A DNA stretch of 64,000 nt from positions 62,001-126,000 of the forward strand of contig JAWZYV010012247.1 in NCBI GenBank assembly GCA_038373885.1, read 5' to 3'. The notes below the pieces were generated by a model. That model was not told the DNA's origin. It did not search any database and was given only the letters and a program-made list of their open reading frames with translations. How positions within the stretch are numbered: the first letter of the stretch is position 1; each line of letters opens with the position of its first letter. This DNA is from Cheiracanthium punctorium. Taxonomy: Eukaryota > Arthropoda > Arachnida > Araneae > Cheiracanthiidae. Below, in pieces: positions 44,781-54,637 of the stretch. The translations under genes and the position numbers were made by a program.

Positions 44781-45063
44781 TGTAGGATGGAGCTAGCGCT
44801 CCAAATTAAATAGACGTTAATCTTTTTAAACATTTAATGAGACGAAACTTTAATACAACGACGACACTAACATTTAAAAACATTGAGAGGTAGAAATAAA
44901 AATAAAAATAACATCAAGAGAGCTATTCTGCTCTTTTAACATCGCACGTCTGCCCAGTCTCGTTCTCCGTCTAGAGTGTTCTTTGGCGGGGGAACAACTG
45001 GCGGGAGTTGAAGTTATAGTTCGTTCAGTGGTGTTGCCACAGCAGAACTAATTATTATCCACA
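44781..45063 (-). repeat. 5' LTR of the Gypsy element
   Basis: 283 bp, TG...CA, matching the 3' LTR base for base as far as I can see. It should contain promoter and polyadenylation signals, but I cannot place them with confidence. Confidence 0.9.
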
Positions 45064-45596
45064 TACATAGTATTCGGTATTTGACGACGACGGTCGTATG
45101 TAATCCCAAAAAGAGCGCAAAATGTCAAGTTTTCACGACTTCTGGCGGCATATATATATATATATCTATAGATAAAGCTCTGTTGCAAGTGAGAGTTTAT
45201 CAGCGTAGTAAGTTTTAATATTACTTCGTTTGAAAACAACTATGCAAAATAATCAGACTCAACTACCCGGGTCAGAATGTGACGTCATAAAATATAAATT
45301 GTGTGAAATTATTAAACTCTGCAGCACAGTTTAACCCGTCCTTTTTTACAATCTGAGCGATTCTAAATAGCTCATAGAGATTACACAGTTTGATTTTTTT
45401 CACAAGACTGAACCATGGAGGATTTAAATCTTTAGACTGGAAACAGCTTGGATATTTTATACCACTGCGAGATGAAATATTTATAAGTATGCTACACCAA
45501 TCTGTGTGTGTCTGACAAGAATTATAGTCCAGTCATTTGGTAGTTTTACCTGGAAAGTTTTCCGGGGGTTTTGAAAATGGGCAATTTTATAGATTC

Positions 45597-46815
45597 CGAT
45601 GTGCTCTTTCCGAGTTTCAACTTTGCCCCTCGTGCCGCCATATTCGCAAAATGGCGCCTAAAAGCAATTTTTTGACAATATCTCCTTTCCAACTCATTTC
45701 ACGAAAAAAAAAAACAATTAGAAAAAAAGGAACCAGTTTCATTGCAATGCTCTTCTTTCTCGATTTCATCATATGTTTGATCGAAAATAGTCTCGGATTC
45801 TTCCTCTTCATCGCTATCTTGTAATGGAACTTGCGAGTTATCACAGGTACCATTGCAATTCGTGCATATAACGGAGCACTTTAACCCAGTCTTTCTGCAC
45901 CCACAAGCTTTCAGACATCTCTTTCTGCATCTGCAAGAAATAAGTTTCAACAAACTTTCCGGAGCTGGGGGCTTGAGTGCGGTGACAGGAATTAGCTCGT
46001 CCTTGTTTCTTTTCCACCCCCGTTGCTCTGCATTTTGTTCATTCCCATACCACTGCTGAATCTGATGATAGGTTCGGAACGAATGTTGTCTTGCTGCTCC
46101 TTCTGTTGGTGGTAGAGACGCAATATTAAATTTACTTTTATATGCTGATGTTGTGAAGCATGTATATCTGTAGCCGTTTAAATACATACTTTTCTTACTT
46201 TTCACATTACTGTAACTGTATAATTCAAGAAGGAAGCGCTCTCCAGCTTTAGCAATGATCTCTGGATCAGGATTCGGATTTTTCAATACCTGGATAACCT
46301 CGTTTAAATCTCGATTTTTTCAGAGTACATTAAGAAATTTTATTTTTCCTTGAATAAATAATGCTGATGTTGTATCACAGCCGCTGAAGGAATGGAAGAA
46401 TAAAATATGATTTGCGGCTGGTTTATCTATAATACTTTTTATAGAATATATTTATTGCGAACTTTCCTTTACTGGTTTGAGAATATATATGCTTGACTGC
46501 GTAGATAAAGCCGCCAAAAGAATAAGAAGATATACATATTTGCCGACAACTATTACGAAATCAAATGCCGATGAAACGGTTATTGCGGTATTTTTTATTA
46601 TCGTATATGCATCTTCCGTGGCTTGTTTGGCCATGAAGTTCACAGCTTCAAATTTTGTCTTCAACATTCCAATTCTTGTTTGCATCATTGCCCAGGAATT
46701 TATTTTTTGTAATTGTTTTATTCGTGAAATAAGTCTGAAAGGAGATACTGTCAGAAAACTGCGTTTAGGCGTCATTTTTCGGATATGTCGGCGCGAGCAG
46801 AAGAGATACGATTTT
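45597..46815 (-). mobile_element. Inverted-repeat-flanked insert carrying a GCDTTSA/CXC pseudogene
   Basis: About 85 bp at 45625-45712 (CGCAAAATGGCGCCTAAAAG, ATATCTCCTTTCCAACTCAT) return inverted and about 80% similar at 46725-46810. Between them lies a minus-strand pseudogene. The arrangement suggests a TIR transposon or an insertion within one; no target duplication was resolved. Confidence 0.5.
45699..46720 (-). pseudogene. Uncharacterised GCDTTSA / CXC-domain protein family, broken
   Basis: Reading the minus strand, a first block (about 46450-46690) has AFDFVIVVGKYVYLLILLAAL and SSIYILKPVK. A second phase gives HILFFHSFSGCDTTSALF and KIKFLNVL, then an in-frame TGA near 46322. The same phase continues as LNEVIQVLKNPNPDPEIIAKAGERFLLELY and HQIQQWYGNEQN. 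A cysteine-rich CXC (tesmin/TSO1-like) stretch follows with CRCRKRCLKACGCRK and CSVICTNCNGTC, ending in an acidic tail. I recognise this combination as a repetitive uncharacterised family in invertebrate genomes, probably mobile-element associated. At least one frameshift and one stop make this copy non-functional. The role is unknown. Confidence 0.6.
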
Positions 46816-47113
46816 TGAAGGCATATTGTTGTATACTGTCGGCAAATTTTGACTTTACGCCCCCCCCTTCCAATGAGGTGTCTTTTCGAACTAAATCGAT
46901 AACGCTCTAACACTTTGTAGTTCACTTTTTTCCGCTTTCTCGTACCGATTTCGAGATACGGAAGCTAACTCCGCAGCTTTCCACCATTTGGCGCTGTGAG
47001 CGGTCTCATTCGGTAGCGCATAGCCTATTTACTATACGTAGACACAGCGTTTATAAAAATACGAGCAGCCGTTCCAAATTAAGAGGGTTCAAGGGACTTC
47101 AGCGGACATACTG
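46816..47113 (-). mobile_element. Mariner-type terminal segment upstream of peptide gene A
   Basis: In reverse orientation it ends ...CTTCAGCGGACATACTG next to TA, matching the left end of the mariner-like element at 36791 and about 300 bp of adjoining sequence (GAGGTGTCTTTTCG, TTGGCGCTGTGAGCGGTCTCATTCGGTAGCGC, GAGCAGCCGTTCC). The equivalent lies upstream of copy B (about 50275-50569), and a truncated form upstream of C (about 53030-53200). Confidence 0.65.
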
Positions 47114-47362
47114 TATAGTCACCCTAGTTGTTCAAATTATTATTCCTGCTAAAATGATTCGATTTAAAAATAAAAAAGAAGCTCAATTCGTGATAATCAT
47201 AGAACATGTGTTTCGTAAATTGGAGTTAGAACGATTTAAAAATCCACTGACATCACTCAAAAGATTTCCATGATTTGGCTGTTCACACAAAAGTGAAAGG
47301 CTGAGTGATAAAAGTCAGCAAATGCTGTTGACTGACCATTGAATAATTCAAAAATTGCATCT

Positions 47363-47370
47363 TACGAAAG
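47363..47370 (+). promoter_or_regulatory. Degraded TATA position of peptide gene A
   Basis: The aligned position of the TATAAAAG boxes of B and C reads TACGAAAG here. Surrounding bases (GCATCTTA...CTCC(G/A)ATCATTTAAACAAG) are conserved. An 8-bp deletion brings it closer to the ATG (46 bases between, instead of 54). Confidence 0.6.
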
Positions 47371-47416
47371 CTCCGATCATTTAAACAAGAATCGCAGAAG
47401 TGTCGTAAGATTTAAC

Positions 47417-47611
47417 ATGGCTTTCTCAACTAAAATAGCAATTCTGCTGCTGCTAATCATAGCGACATCTATTGCTGATATTGTGCTGGGACAGCAACTA
47501 GAGAAAATTCTTAGCTCAGAATCTTTATTTAAAGAAATACTCGATGTTTTGGAAGACACTATTATGGCGTTGGCTCAGAATTTTAAGAAACAACGGAAGG
47601 ATCCTGAATAG
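47417..47611 (+). CDS. Small secreted peptide precursor, copy A
   Basis: 64 residues, single exon as far as visible. I chose the ATG at 47417 because it follows the conserved GTAAGATTTAAC, aligns in all three copies, and gives a typical signal peptide: K6, then a hydrophobic core ILLLLIIATSI. The likely cleavage is after VLG (residue 25), releasing a 39-residue mature peptide starting with glutamine. The mature part has no cysteine, alternates hydrophobic and charged residues suggesting an amphipathic helix (about 30-56), and ends lysine-rich (KKQRK). It belongs to a three-gene tandem family with copies at 50884 and 53484. The product would be secreted; its role (defence, venom, reproductive or glandular peptide) is unknown and I recognise no family. 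Its TATA box is degraded, so it may be silent or use another start. Confidence 0.7.
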   Translation: MAFSTKIAILLLLIIATSIADIVLGQQLEKILSSESLFKEILDVLEDTIMALAQNFKKQRKDPE

Positions 47612-47872
47612 TTGGATGACTGGGTCTGAAAAGCTAACTGTTGACCGATCCGCTGCGATCAGCCACAATGGAACTTGGCCGGTTGGTAATTGAACAATTA
47701 TCTTTCGGTTACGCGATTGTACTTGAATTTTCGAGCCCTCTGGTTTGAAACCATTCAATGCAGTTATACTGCATGATAGTGTTTACGTTTAATGTTAAAT
47801 GATGAAGCTACTTTCTTCTCTGCTTTAAAAGTACATATGTTTATGTAGAGTTAAAATTTACTTTTGAAAATG

Positions 47873-47878
47873 ATTAAA
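47873..47878 (+). terminator. Possible polyadenylation signal, gene A
   Basis: ATTAAA about 262 bp after the stop. The same hexamer occurs at the corresponding position in B (51337) and C (53937). It is a weak variant signal in AT-rich DNA. Confidence 0.3.
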
Positions 47879-48464
47879 AATATGATTTTTCATATTTTCT
47901 TTTTTAATTGTTATGTATACACTTGTTTTTCATTTTATTGCCAATCTATAAAATTTTCTATTTTCTATGTTATCCATAGAGAGTACACATTTTAAACTTA
48001 ACATATTACATAAGCACGCTTAGAATTATTCAAAGACCATCGGTAAAGTAATGTAAGGGTCATTTTATTGAAATATGGCAGTAAAATGTACATTTTAATT
48101 TAAATAGTCTTTCAGTTTTCTTTTTCAGGGTATTCAGAAGATGAATTAGTAACACTTTTTTTTTTTAGCTTCGGAGGCAAGGACGTAAATAGAGACAGGA
48201 GTGCCCTTGGGGAACATGAGATTGTAAGAGATCCTGTCTTTATTGTTTTTTCAGAACTGAAATATTTTTCAACTCTTTCATACAAAAATTGCATCATTTA
48301 TTACATCATTACAAATTGTATCACTCCCGTTTGTCAGTATTTCTTGTGCTCCTAAACGCCATCAAAATTATGTTTCCAAAAATTTTGGAATGTAAAATAA
48401 GAGATTAAGGAACGCTGTAGTAAAAATTGCGTGCGAAATGGTACATTTTATATTATGGGCAAGC

Positions 48465-48965
48465 CTTTTACAGACCGAATTCAGATCCAGGCATAATTTA
48501 AATTAGTTTTTTTGCATATTTTGTCTTCTAATGCGGTAGTTAAAGGATATTAGTCGTTTTCTAATGAGGGGGGAAAATGTATAATATTCTCTCTGCGTCC
48601 CCAATTGGGAACATTGGTCATTTCTGACTATACATTTACATTGGTCTCCAAAACGGAATACAGTAGAAGGTAGTTTAAATAATACGTGAAATAAAATGAA
48701 TTAAAGAAATATTTATTTTTAAATTTAAATAAAGATATGAAATAAGTTTGAAAGACGGGGTGGGGTGTATCAAGATATATCGGTAAAAATTTGTGCAAAT
48801 GGCTATTTTCATTATTTTTGTCCAGTATCCTACTAATTGATAGATATTCTTCTATTTCAAAAAAATCAGTTCAGCTTTTAACTTTATATACTTTTTCAAG
48901 TCAATATTAATAAAAATCAATTTTGATGTTCCCAATTGGGAACATGGGCCTGTTGATGTGAGACA
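48465..48965 (-). mobile_element. TTAA family-2 element, degraded, in unit A
   Basis: Starts CCTTTTACAGACCGAATTCAG and ends near GTTCCCAATTGGGAACATGGGCCTGT. It is the reverse of the element split at 13171-17914, including the phrases CATTTCTGACTATA and TTATTTTTGTCCA. TTAA flanks are no longer visible. Corresponding stretches lie in B (51934-52036, cut) and C (54530-55190, with a MITE inside). Confidence 0.6.
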
Positions 48966-50270
48966 CTTATTTTATTTGTCTATATAAAACGCAATGTTGA
49001 AATAAATGTGTATTTTCTCCGGGAGGATAAAATAATTCGGAAGAGGCGATTGAAGCGCGTTTATTTTTATTTTTATTTTTATTTTTTCTCCTCCCAAGTA
49101 ATCCCTGTTGCACGGAGGAAGTTTTAAGCTATTGAAATACTATATCTGACTAATAGAAAGAAAGTCTGGTCGCATAACTTCCTTTCCACTTTTGCGATTG
49201 GCGTTTACTCGCCCAGTGAAAATCAGTATTGCTGTTTTTCCTTGTAACCATGCAATGATACGAATAGGTTAAAAGGTTTACATATGTATCGATATAAAAC
49301 GCAATGTTGAATTGTGTGTTTCTTTGGAACGCTAAAAAATTACTGGGCCAATTTAGCCACCTTTTTTAATTTCTTCTAAAATAATTTCTGTTGTCCGGAG
49401 AAGGTTTAAAGCTATTGAAATCCTAAATTTGATCAATAGAAATAAAATTACGTTCCAAAACGATTTCTTTTACGCTTTCACTTGGTTTTTACATTAGCAA
49501 CGAAGAGCTGTTATCTCCTTGCAACTTGTCGGCGAGAAATGAATGACTTTTACATGTTATGCCTCTTCATCGCGTAGGGACGAGGCTATTGGTCATTGGC
49601 GCAGGAGTGGTTCCACAACCCCCCCAATTTTATGAAAAGTTCTTTTGTCGGCAAAATCGTCAGTTGCCAAAGAACTGTCGGCAAAGCTTAAACCACCAAT
49701 CTGTTAAGCGTTCAGTGCATAAATTACCAGTTCTGCTGATAGTTTATTTTAATTTATACTATACCATGATCAGTTACGTAATGATTTTCATTTTAGTGAT
49801 TTACGTGGCGATAAAAAATAGACCATTTTGTCCCCTGAAGCCAACTTCATTCCTGATTATTCCAGTGTAATGTAGTTTGTATTAAAGCAACCCTGCACAT
49901 TGGGGTATCTGCCTGGGGAGGAGATGCCTCGGGCAAGGATTTTTAAGAGCAACTAATGCGTATTGACCCTATATCTGGAGAAAAATGCCCCAAACTCTAG
50001 ACCATTGGAACTAAGTCTGCGCGAGAGTCCAGAGCCCTGGACGTGCACTTCTATCATCTCCCAATGTTTAGTGATTCTAACCACTAATTACAGCAATAGA
50101 AAACAGGTGCAGCTGAGTAAGTAATTTGCTAGCAGCAATGATTGAAGAATTTTGAGATGATTGAATAGCGATTGTTTACAGTTTACACTTTTCTCGTAAT
50201 GAGAGTGAATACCACAGCCGATTTTATATGTATTCGCTTAAGTAAAAGTGATAGGTAAAATTGGTATATA
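48966..50270. other. Intergenic part of units A and B
   Basis: Shared blocks of the triplication without a supportable gene. Includes the GCCTCTTCATCGCG block with a C run (49617-49625) and the TGCACATTGGGG block at 49892. Confidence 0.5.
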
Positions 50271-50274
50271 TATT

Positions 50275-50569
50275 TTTTGAAGGCATATTGTTGTATATTG
50301 TCGGCAAATTTTGAGTTTACACCCCCCCTTCCAATGAGGTGTCTTTTCGTACTAAGTCGATAACGCTCTACAACTTTGTTATTCAATTTTTACCTCTATC
50401 TCGTTCGAGATACGAAAGATAACTCCGCGGTTTTCCGCCAGTTGGCGCTGTGAGCGGTCTTATTCGGTAGTGTATAGCCAATTTTCTATACCTAGACACA
50501 ATGTTTATAAAAATAGGAGCAGCCGTTCCAAAATTAAGAGGGTGACAAGGGACTTTAGGGGGCATACTG
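50275..50569 (-). mobile_element. Mariner-type terminal segment upstream of peptide gene B
   Basis: Ends ...GACTTTAGGGGGCATACTG next to TA, matching the end at 36791 and the copy upstream of A. Its outer end is about 315 bp from the gene start. Confidence 0.65.
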
Positions 50570-50821
50570 TATAGTCACCCTATTTGTTCAAATTATTATT
50601 CCTGCTAAAATCATTCGATTTAAAATAAAAAAGAAGCTCATTTCGTGATAATCATCGAACAGGTGTTTTCGTAAATGGGAGTTTGAGCGATTTCAAAATC
50701 CACTGACGTCACTCGAAAGATTTCCACGGTTTGGCTGTTCAAATAAAAATGAAAGGCTGAGTGATGAAAGTCAGCAAATGCTGTTGTTGACTGACCGTTG
50801 AATAATTCAAGAATTGCATCT

Positions 50822-50829
50822 TATAAAAG
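50822..50829 (+). promoter_or_regulatory. TATA box of peptide gene B
   Basis: TATAAAAG lies 54 bases before the ATG at 50884, in a context conserved with gene C (CAAGAATTGCATCT before, CTCC(A/G)ATCATTTAAACAAG after). Transcription would start about 25-30 bases downstream, leaving a leader of about 25 nt. Confidence 0.7.
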
Positions 50830-50883
50830 CTCCAATCATTTAAACAAGAATCGCAGAAACGTTGAAGTATCGTAAGATTTAAC

Positions 50884-51078
50884 ATGGCTTCCTCAACTAA
50901 ACTAGCAATTCTGCTGCTGCTAATCGTAGGGACATCTATTCCTGGTATTGTGCTGGGAAAGCAACCAGAAGACACTTCTAGCTCAGAATCTCCATTGATG
51001 GTAGGTATTGATGCCTTTCTAGCAGAATTCCAGGAGTTAGTGGCAATATTTAAGAAACACCCGAAGGATCTTGAATAG
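50884..51078 (+). CDS. Small secreted peptide precursor, copy B
   Basis: 64 residues. The ATG is the first after the TATA box and aligns with the other copies. A signal peptide (K6, core LAILLLLIVGTSI) with probable cleavage after VLG at residue 25 leaves a 39-residue mature part. This begins KQPEDTSSSESP, hydrophilic and serine-rich, followed by a more hydrophobic helix-prone segment (about 39-58) and a KHPKDLE end. There are no cysteines, so it is not a disulfide-rich toxin type. Compared with copy C I count 23 replaced codons against 4 silent ones, plus one codon lost in C, while the adjacent noncoding DNA is better conserved. Function unknown; secretion is inferred from the signal peptide. 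An antisense open frame also covers the region, but the promoter and signal peptide favour this strand. Confidence 0.75.
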   Translation: MASSTKLAILLLLIVGTSIPGIVLGKQPEDTSSSESPLMVGIDAFLAEFQELVAIFKKHPKDLE

Positions 51079-51336
51079 TTAGATGACTCGGTCTGAAAAG
51101 CTAACTGGTGACCGATCCGTTGCCATGAGCCACAATGGAACTTGACTAGTTGGTAATTGAACAATTATCTTTCGGTTACATGATTGTACTTGAATTTTCG
51201 AGTCGTCTGGTTTGAAGTAGAACAATGCAGTTATACTGCGTGAGACTGTTTATGTTTAATGCTAAATGAAGCTATTTACCTCTTTGCTTTAAAAGTACAT
51301 ATGTTTATGTAGAGTTAAAATTTACTTTTGAAAATT

Positions 51337-51342
51337 ATTAAA
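51337..51342 (+). terminator. Possible polyadenylation signal, gene B
   Basis: ATTAAA about 259 bp after the stop, at the same relative place as in A and C. Confidence 0.3.
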
Positions 51343-52030
51343 AAGCTTTGATTTTTCATATTTTCTTCCTTAATTATTATGTATACACTTGTTTTTCATT
51401 TTATGGACAATCTATGAATTTTTCTACTTTCTATGTTATTCATAGAGAGTACATATTTTAAACTGAATATTTTATATCAGCACGCTTAGAATTATTCACA
51501 GACCATCGGTAAAATAATGTAAGGGTCATTTCATTCAAAAATGACAGTAAAATGTACATTTTAATTTAAATAATCTGTCATTTTTCCTTTTCACGGTATT
51601 CAGCTGAATAAGTAACACTTTTTATTTTAGCTTCGTAGGCAAGGATGTAAAGAGAGACAGGAGTGCCCTTGGGCAACATGAGATTGTATGAGACGCTGTC
51701 TTGATTGTTTCTTCAAAACTGAAATATTTTACAACTCTTTCTTACAAAGTTAAAAATCGTATCATTTATTACATCATTATAAACTGTATCACTTCCGTTT
51801 GTCAGTATTTCTTGTTTTTCTAAACTCCATCAAAATTATGTTTCCAAAATTTTTGGAATGTAAAAAAAAAAAAAAGATTAAGGTACACTGTAGTAAAAAT
51901 TGCGTTCAAAATGGTATATTTTATATTATGGGCAAGCCTTTTACATACCGAATTCAGATCCAGGCATAATTTAATTTTTTTTTTTTTTTTGCATATTTTG
52001 TCTTCTAATGCAGTAGTCAAGGGATATTAG
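51343..52030. other. 3' flank of gene B
   Basis: Conserved with the corresponding regions of units A and C; no gene. Ends in a truncated TTAA family-2 element. Confidence 0.5.
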
Positions 52031-52036
52031 TCATTT

Positions 52037-52087
52037 GGTACTTACGTATTATCCCGGCGATCCGCGAAGAGGAGCAATTTTTCGCCA
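52037..52087 (+). mobile_element. Remnant of the GGTACTTACG MITE in unit B
   Basis: The first 51 bp of the MITE found complete at 54638-54809 (GGTACTTACGTATTATCCCG). It then joins directly to sequence that in unit C lies about 0.5 kb further on (CATTTATTTTATTTGTC), so a deletion removed the rest of the MITE and its neighbour. Confidence 0.8.
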
Positions 52088-53025
52088 CATTTATTTTATT
52101 TGTCTATAGAAAGCGCAACGTTGAAATAAATGTGGGTTTTCTCCGGGAGGCTAAAATAATTCGGAAAAACCAATTAAAGCGCATGTTTTTTTCCCCCCAT
52201 ATAATCCCTGTTTTACGGAGAAGGTTTAAAGCTATTGAAATTCTATATCTGACTAACAGAAAGAAAGTTGGTCACCAAATTTCCTTTGCAAATTTGCGCT
52301 GGGCGTTTACTCTCGCAATGAAAATCAGTATTGCTGTTTTCCAAAACGTTCCAAAACGCTTTCTTTTTCGTTTGCGATTGGTGTTTACTCTAGCCACGAA
52401 GAGATGTTATTTCCTTGCAACCTTATCGGCGAGAAATGAATGACTTTTGAATCTTACGCCTCTTCGTCGCGTAAGGCCGAGGCTATTGGTCATAGGCCCA
52501 AGGCCGGTTCCACAGGGGGTGTAACCCCCCCCCCCCCAAACTTTATGACAAAGAACTTTTGTCGGCAACTACTGATGCCAACTTCATTCCAGATTATTTC
52601 AGTTTAATGTAGCTTCTATTAAAGGCAACACTGCACATTGGGTATCTTTCTGGGGTGGAGATGCTTCGGGCAAAGGACTTTTTAAGGGGATCTAATTCGT
52701 AATCACGCTATAATACGCTATATTGAACCTCTGGAGAAAAACGCCCAAACTACAGACCGTTGGAACTAAGGCTGCGCGAGAGTCCAGAACCCTGGACCTG
52801 CACTTCAAGCATCTCCCAATGTTTAGTGATTCTAACCACTAATTTCATCAATAAAAAATTGGTTTAGCTGAGTATGTAATTTGCTAGCATGAATGATTGA
52901 AGAATTTCGAGATGTTTGAATAGCGATTGTTTAGAGTTTACACTTTACTCGTAATGAAAATGAACACCACAGACTATTTTATGTGTAAAGTAAAAATGAC
53001 AGGTAAAATTGATATATGTTTTTTG
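52088..53025. other. Intergenic part of units B and C
   Basis: Shared triplication blocks, with a C run at 52526-52539; no gene recognised. Confidence 0.5.
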
Positions 53026-53421
53026 AAGGCATATTGTTGTATATTGTCGGCGGATTTTGACTTGAAAATGAGGTGTCTTTTCGTACTAATTTGATAACAA
53101 TCTACAACTTTGTAATTCACTTTTTTCCCCTATGTCGTACCGTTTTCGAGATACGAAAGCTAACTCCGCAGTTTTCCACCAGTTGGCGCTGCAAGCGATC
53201 TTCTGCTAAAATGATTCGATTTAAAAATAAAAAAGAAGCTCATTTAGTGATAATCATCGAACAGGTGTTTTCGTGCATGGGAGTTACAGTGATTTCAAAA
53301 TCCACTGACGTCACTCGAAAGATTTCCACGTTTTTGGCTGTTCAAACAAAAATGAAAGGCTGCGTCATGAAAGTCAGCAAATGCTGTTGACCGACCGTTG
53401 AATAATTCAAGAATTGCATCT

Positions 53422-53429
53422 TATAAAAG
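53422..53429 (+). promoter_or_regulatory. TATA box of peptide gene C
   Basis: TATAAAAG 54 bases before the ATG at 53484, same spacing and context as in B. Confidence 0.7.
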
Positions 53430-53483
53430 CTCCGATCATTTAAACAAGAATCACAGAAGTGTCGAAGTATCGTAAGATTTAAC

Positions 53484-53675
53484 ATGGCTTTCTCAAGTAA
53501 ACTAGCAATTCTGCTATTGCTATTCGTAGCGACATCTATTTCTGCAATTGTGCTGGCACAGAAACCAGGGAGAACGTCTACCACAGAATTTCCATTTATG
53601 GTAGGTATGGATGTTATACTAGGAAGATTGCAGGAGTTGGAGGCAATATTTGAGAAACTGAAGGATCTTGAATAG
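53484..53675 (+). CDS. Small secreted peptide precursor, copy C
   Basis: 63 residues, one codon shorter than A and B near the end (HP replaced by L). Signal peptide with K6 and core LAILLLLFVATSISA, probable cleavage after VLA (residue 25). The mature part of 38 residues starts QKPGRTSTTEFP and continues into a hydrophobic-charged helix-prone segment (39-58) ending EKLKDLE. No cysteine. It keeps the TATA box and start context of B. The upstream mariner-type segment is shortened by a deletion near 53200, bringing different sequence to about 280 bp from the gene. The net charge of the mature part differs from that of A and B by replacements such as E/R and K/E, consistent with functional divergence. 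Role unknown. Confidence 0.75.
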   Translation: MAFSSKLAILLLLFVATSISAIVLAQKPGRTSTTEFPFMVGMDVILGRLQELEAIFEKLKDLE

Positions 53676-53936
53676 TTTGATGACTCGATCTGAAAAGCTA
53701 ACTGGTGACCGATCCGCTGCCATGAGCCACAATGGAACTTGACCAGTTGGTAATTGAACAATTATCTTTCGGTTACATGATTATACTTGAATTTTCGATC
53801 CCTCTGGTTTGAAGCCAAACAATGCAGTTATACTGCATGAGTGTTTATGTTTAATATTTAATATGATGAAGCTATTTTCCTCCCTGCTTTAAAAGTACAT
53901 ATGTTTATGTAGAGTTAAAATTTACTTTTGAAAATT

Positions 53937-53942
53937 ATTAAA
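53937..53942 (+). terminator. Possible polyadenylation signal, gene C
   Basis: ATTAAA about 262 bp after the stop, conserved in position with A and B. Confidence 0.3.
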
Positions 53943-54629
53943 AAACTTTGATTTTTCATATTTTCTTCCTTAATTATTATGTATACACTTGTTTTTCATT
54001 TTATGGACAATCTATAAATTTTTTTACTTGCTATGTTATTCTTAGCGAATACATATTTTAAACTGAACATATTATATCAGCACGCTTAGAATTATTTACA
54101 TACCATCGGTCATATAATGTAAGGGTCGTTTTATTCAAAGATGGCAGTAAAATGTACATTTTAATTTAAATATTCTGTCATTTTTCCTTTTCACGGTATT
54201 CAGAAGATGAATTAGAAACACTTTTTTTTAGCTTCGTAGGCAAGGACGTAAATAGAGACAGGAGAGTCCTTGGGCAACATGAGATTGTATGAGACCCTGT
54301 CTTTGTTGTTTCTTCAAAACTGAAATATTTTACAACTCATTCTTACAAAGTTAAAAATCGTATCATTTATTACATCATTACAAACTGTATCACTTCCGTT
54401 TGTCAGTATTTCTTGTTTTTCTAAACTCCATCAAAATTATGTTTCCAAAATTTTTGGAATGTAAAAAAAAAAGATTAAGCTACACTGTAGTAAAAATTGC
54501 GTTCAAAATGGTATATTTTATATTATTTGCAAGACTTTTACATACCGAATTCAGATCCAGGCATAATTTAAATTATTTTTTTTTTTTTTTTGCATATTTT
54601 ATCTTCTAATGCAGTAGTTAAGGGATATT
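53943..54629. other. 3' flank of gene C
   Basis: Conserved with the 3' flanks of A and B. No gene. Confidence 0.5.
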
Positions 54630-54637
54630 AGTCATTT

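Larger units (their letters stand above)
39297..45063 (-). mobile_element. Gypsy-type LTR retrotransposon, apparently intact
   Basis: Two 283-bp LTRs that read as identical (39297-39579 and 44781-45063) start TG and end CA. They are flanked by a perfect 4-bp duplication TACA (39293-39296 and 45064-45067). One uninterrupted gag-pol frame lies between them on the minus strand. The order protease, reverse transcriptase, RNase H, integrase marks the Gypsy (Metaviridae) lineage. No envelope-like frame is present. Identical LTRs and an open frame mean a recent insertion. Confidence 0.93.

Noticed and set aside
39297..45063. Endogenous retrovirus with envelope
   Set aside because: Only gag-pol is present and there is no room for an env frame between the pol stop and the 3' LTR, so it is a plain LTR retrotransposon.
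45537..45824. 95-codon plus-strand frame
   Set aside because: Antisense to the CXC pseudogene tail and one arm of the inverted repeat. No independent support.
49559..49870. 103-codon plus-strand frame in unit A
   Set aside because: The homologous block in units B and C does not keep the frame, so it is a chance reading.
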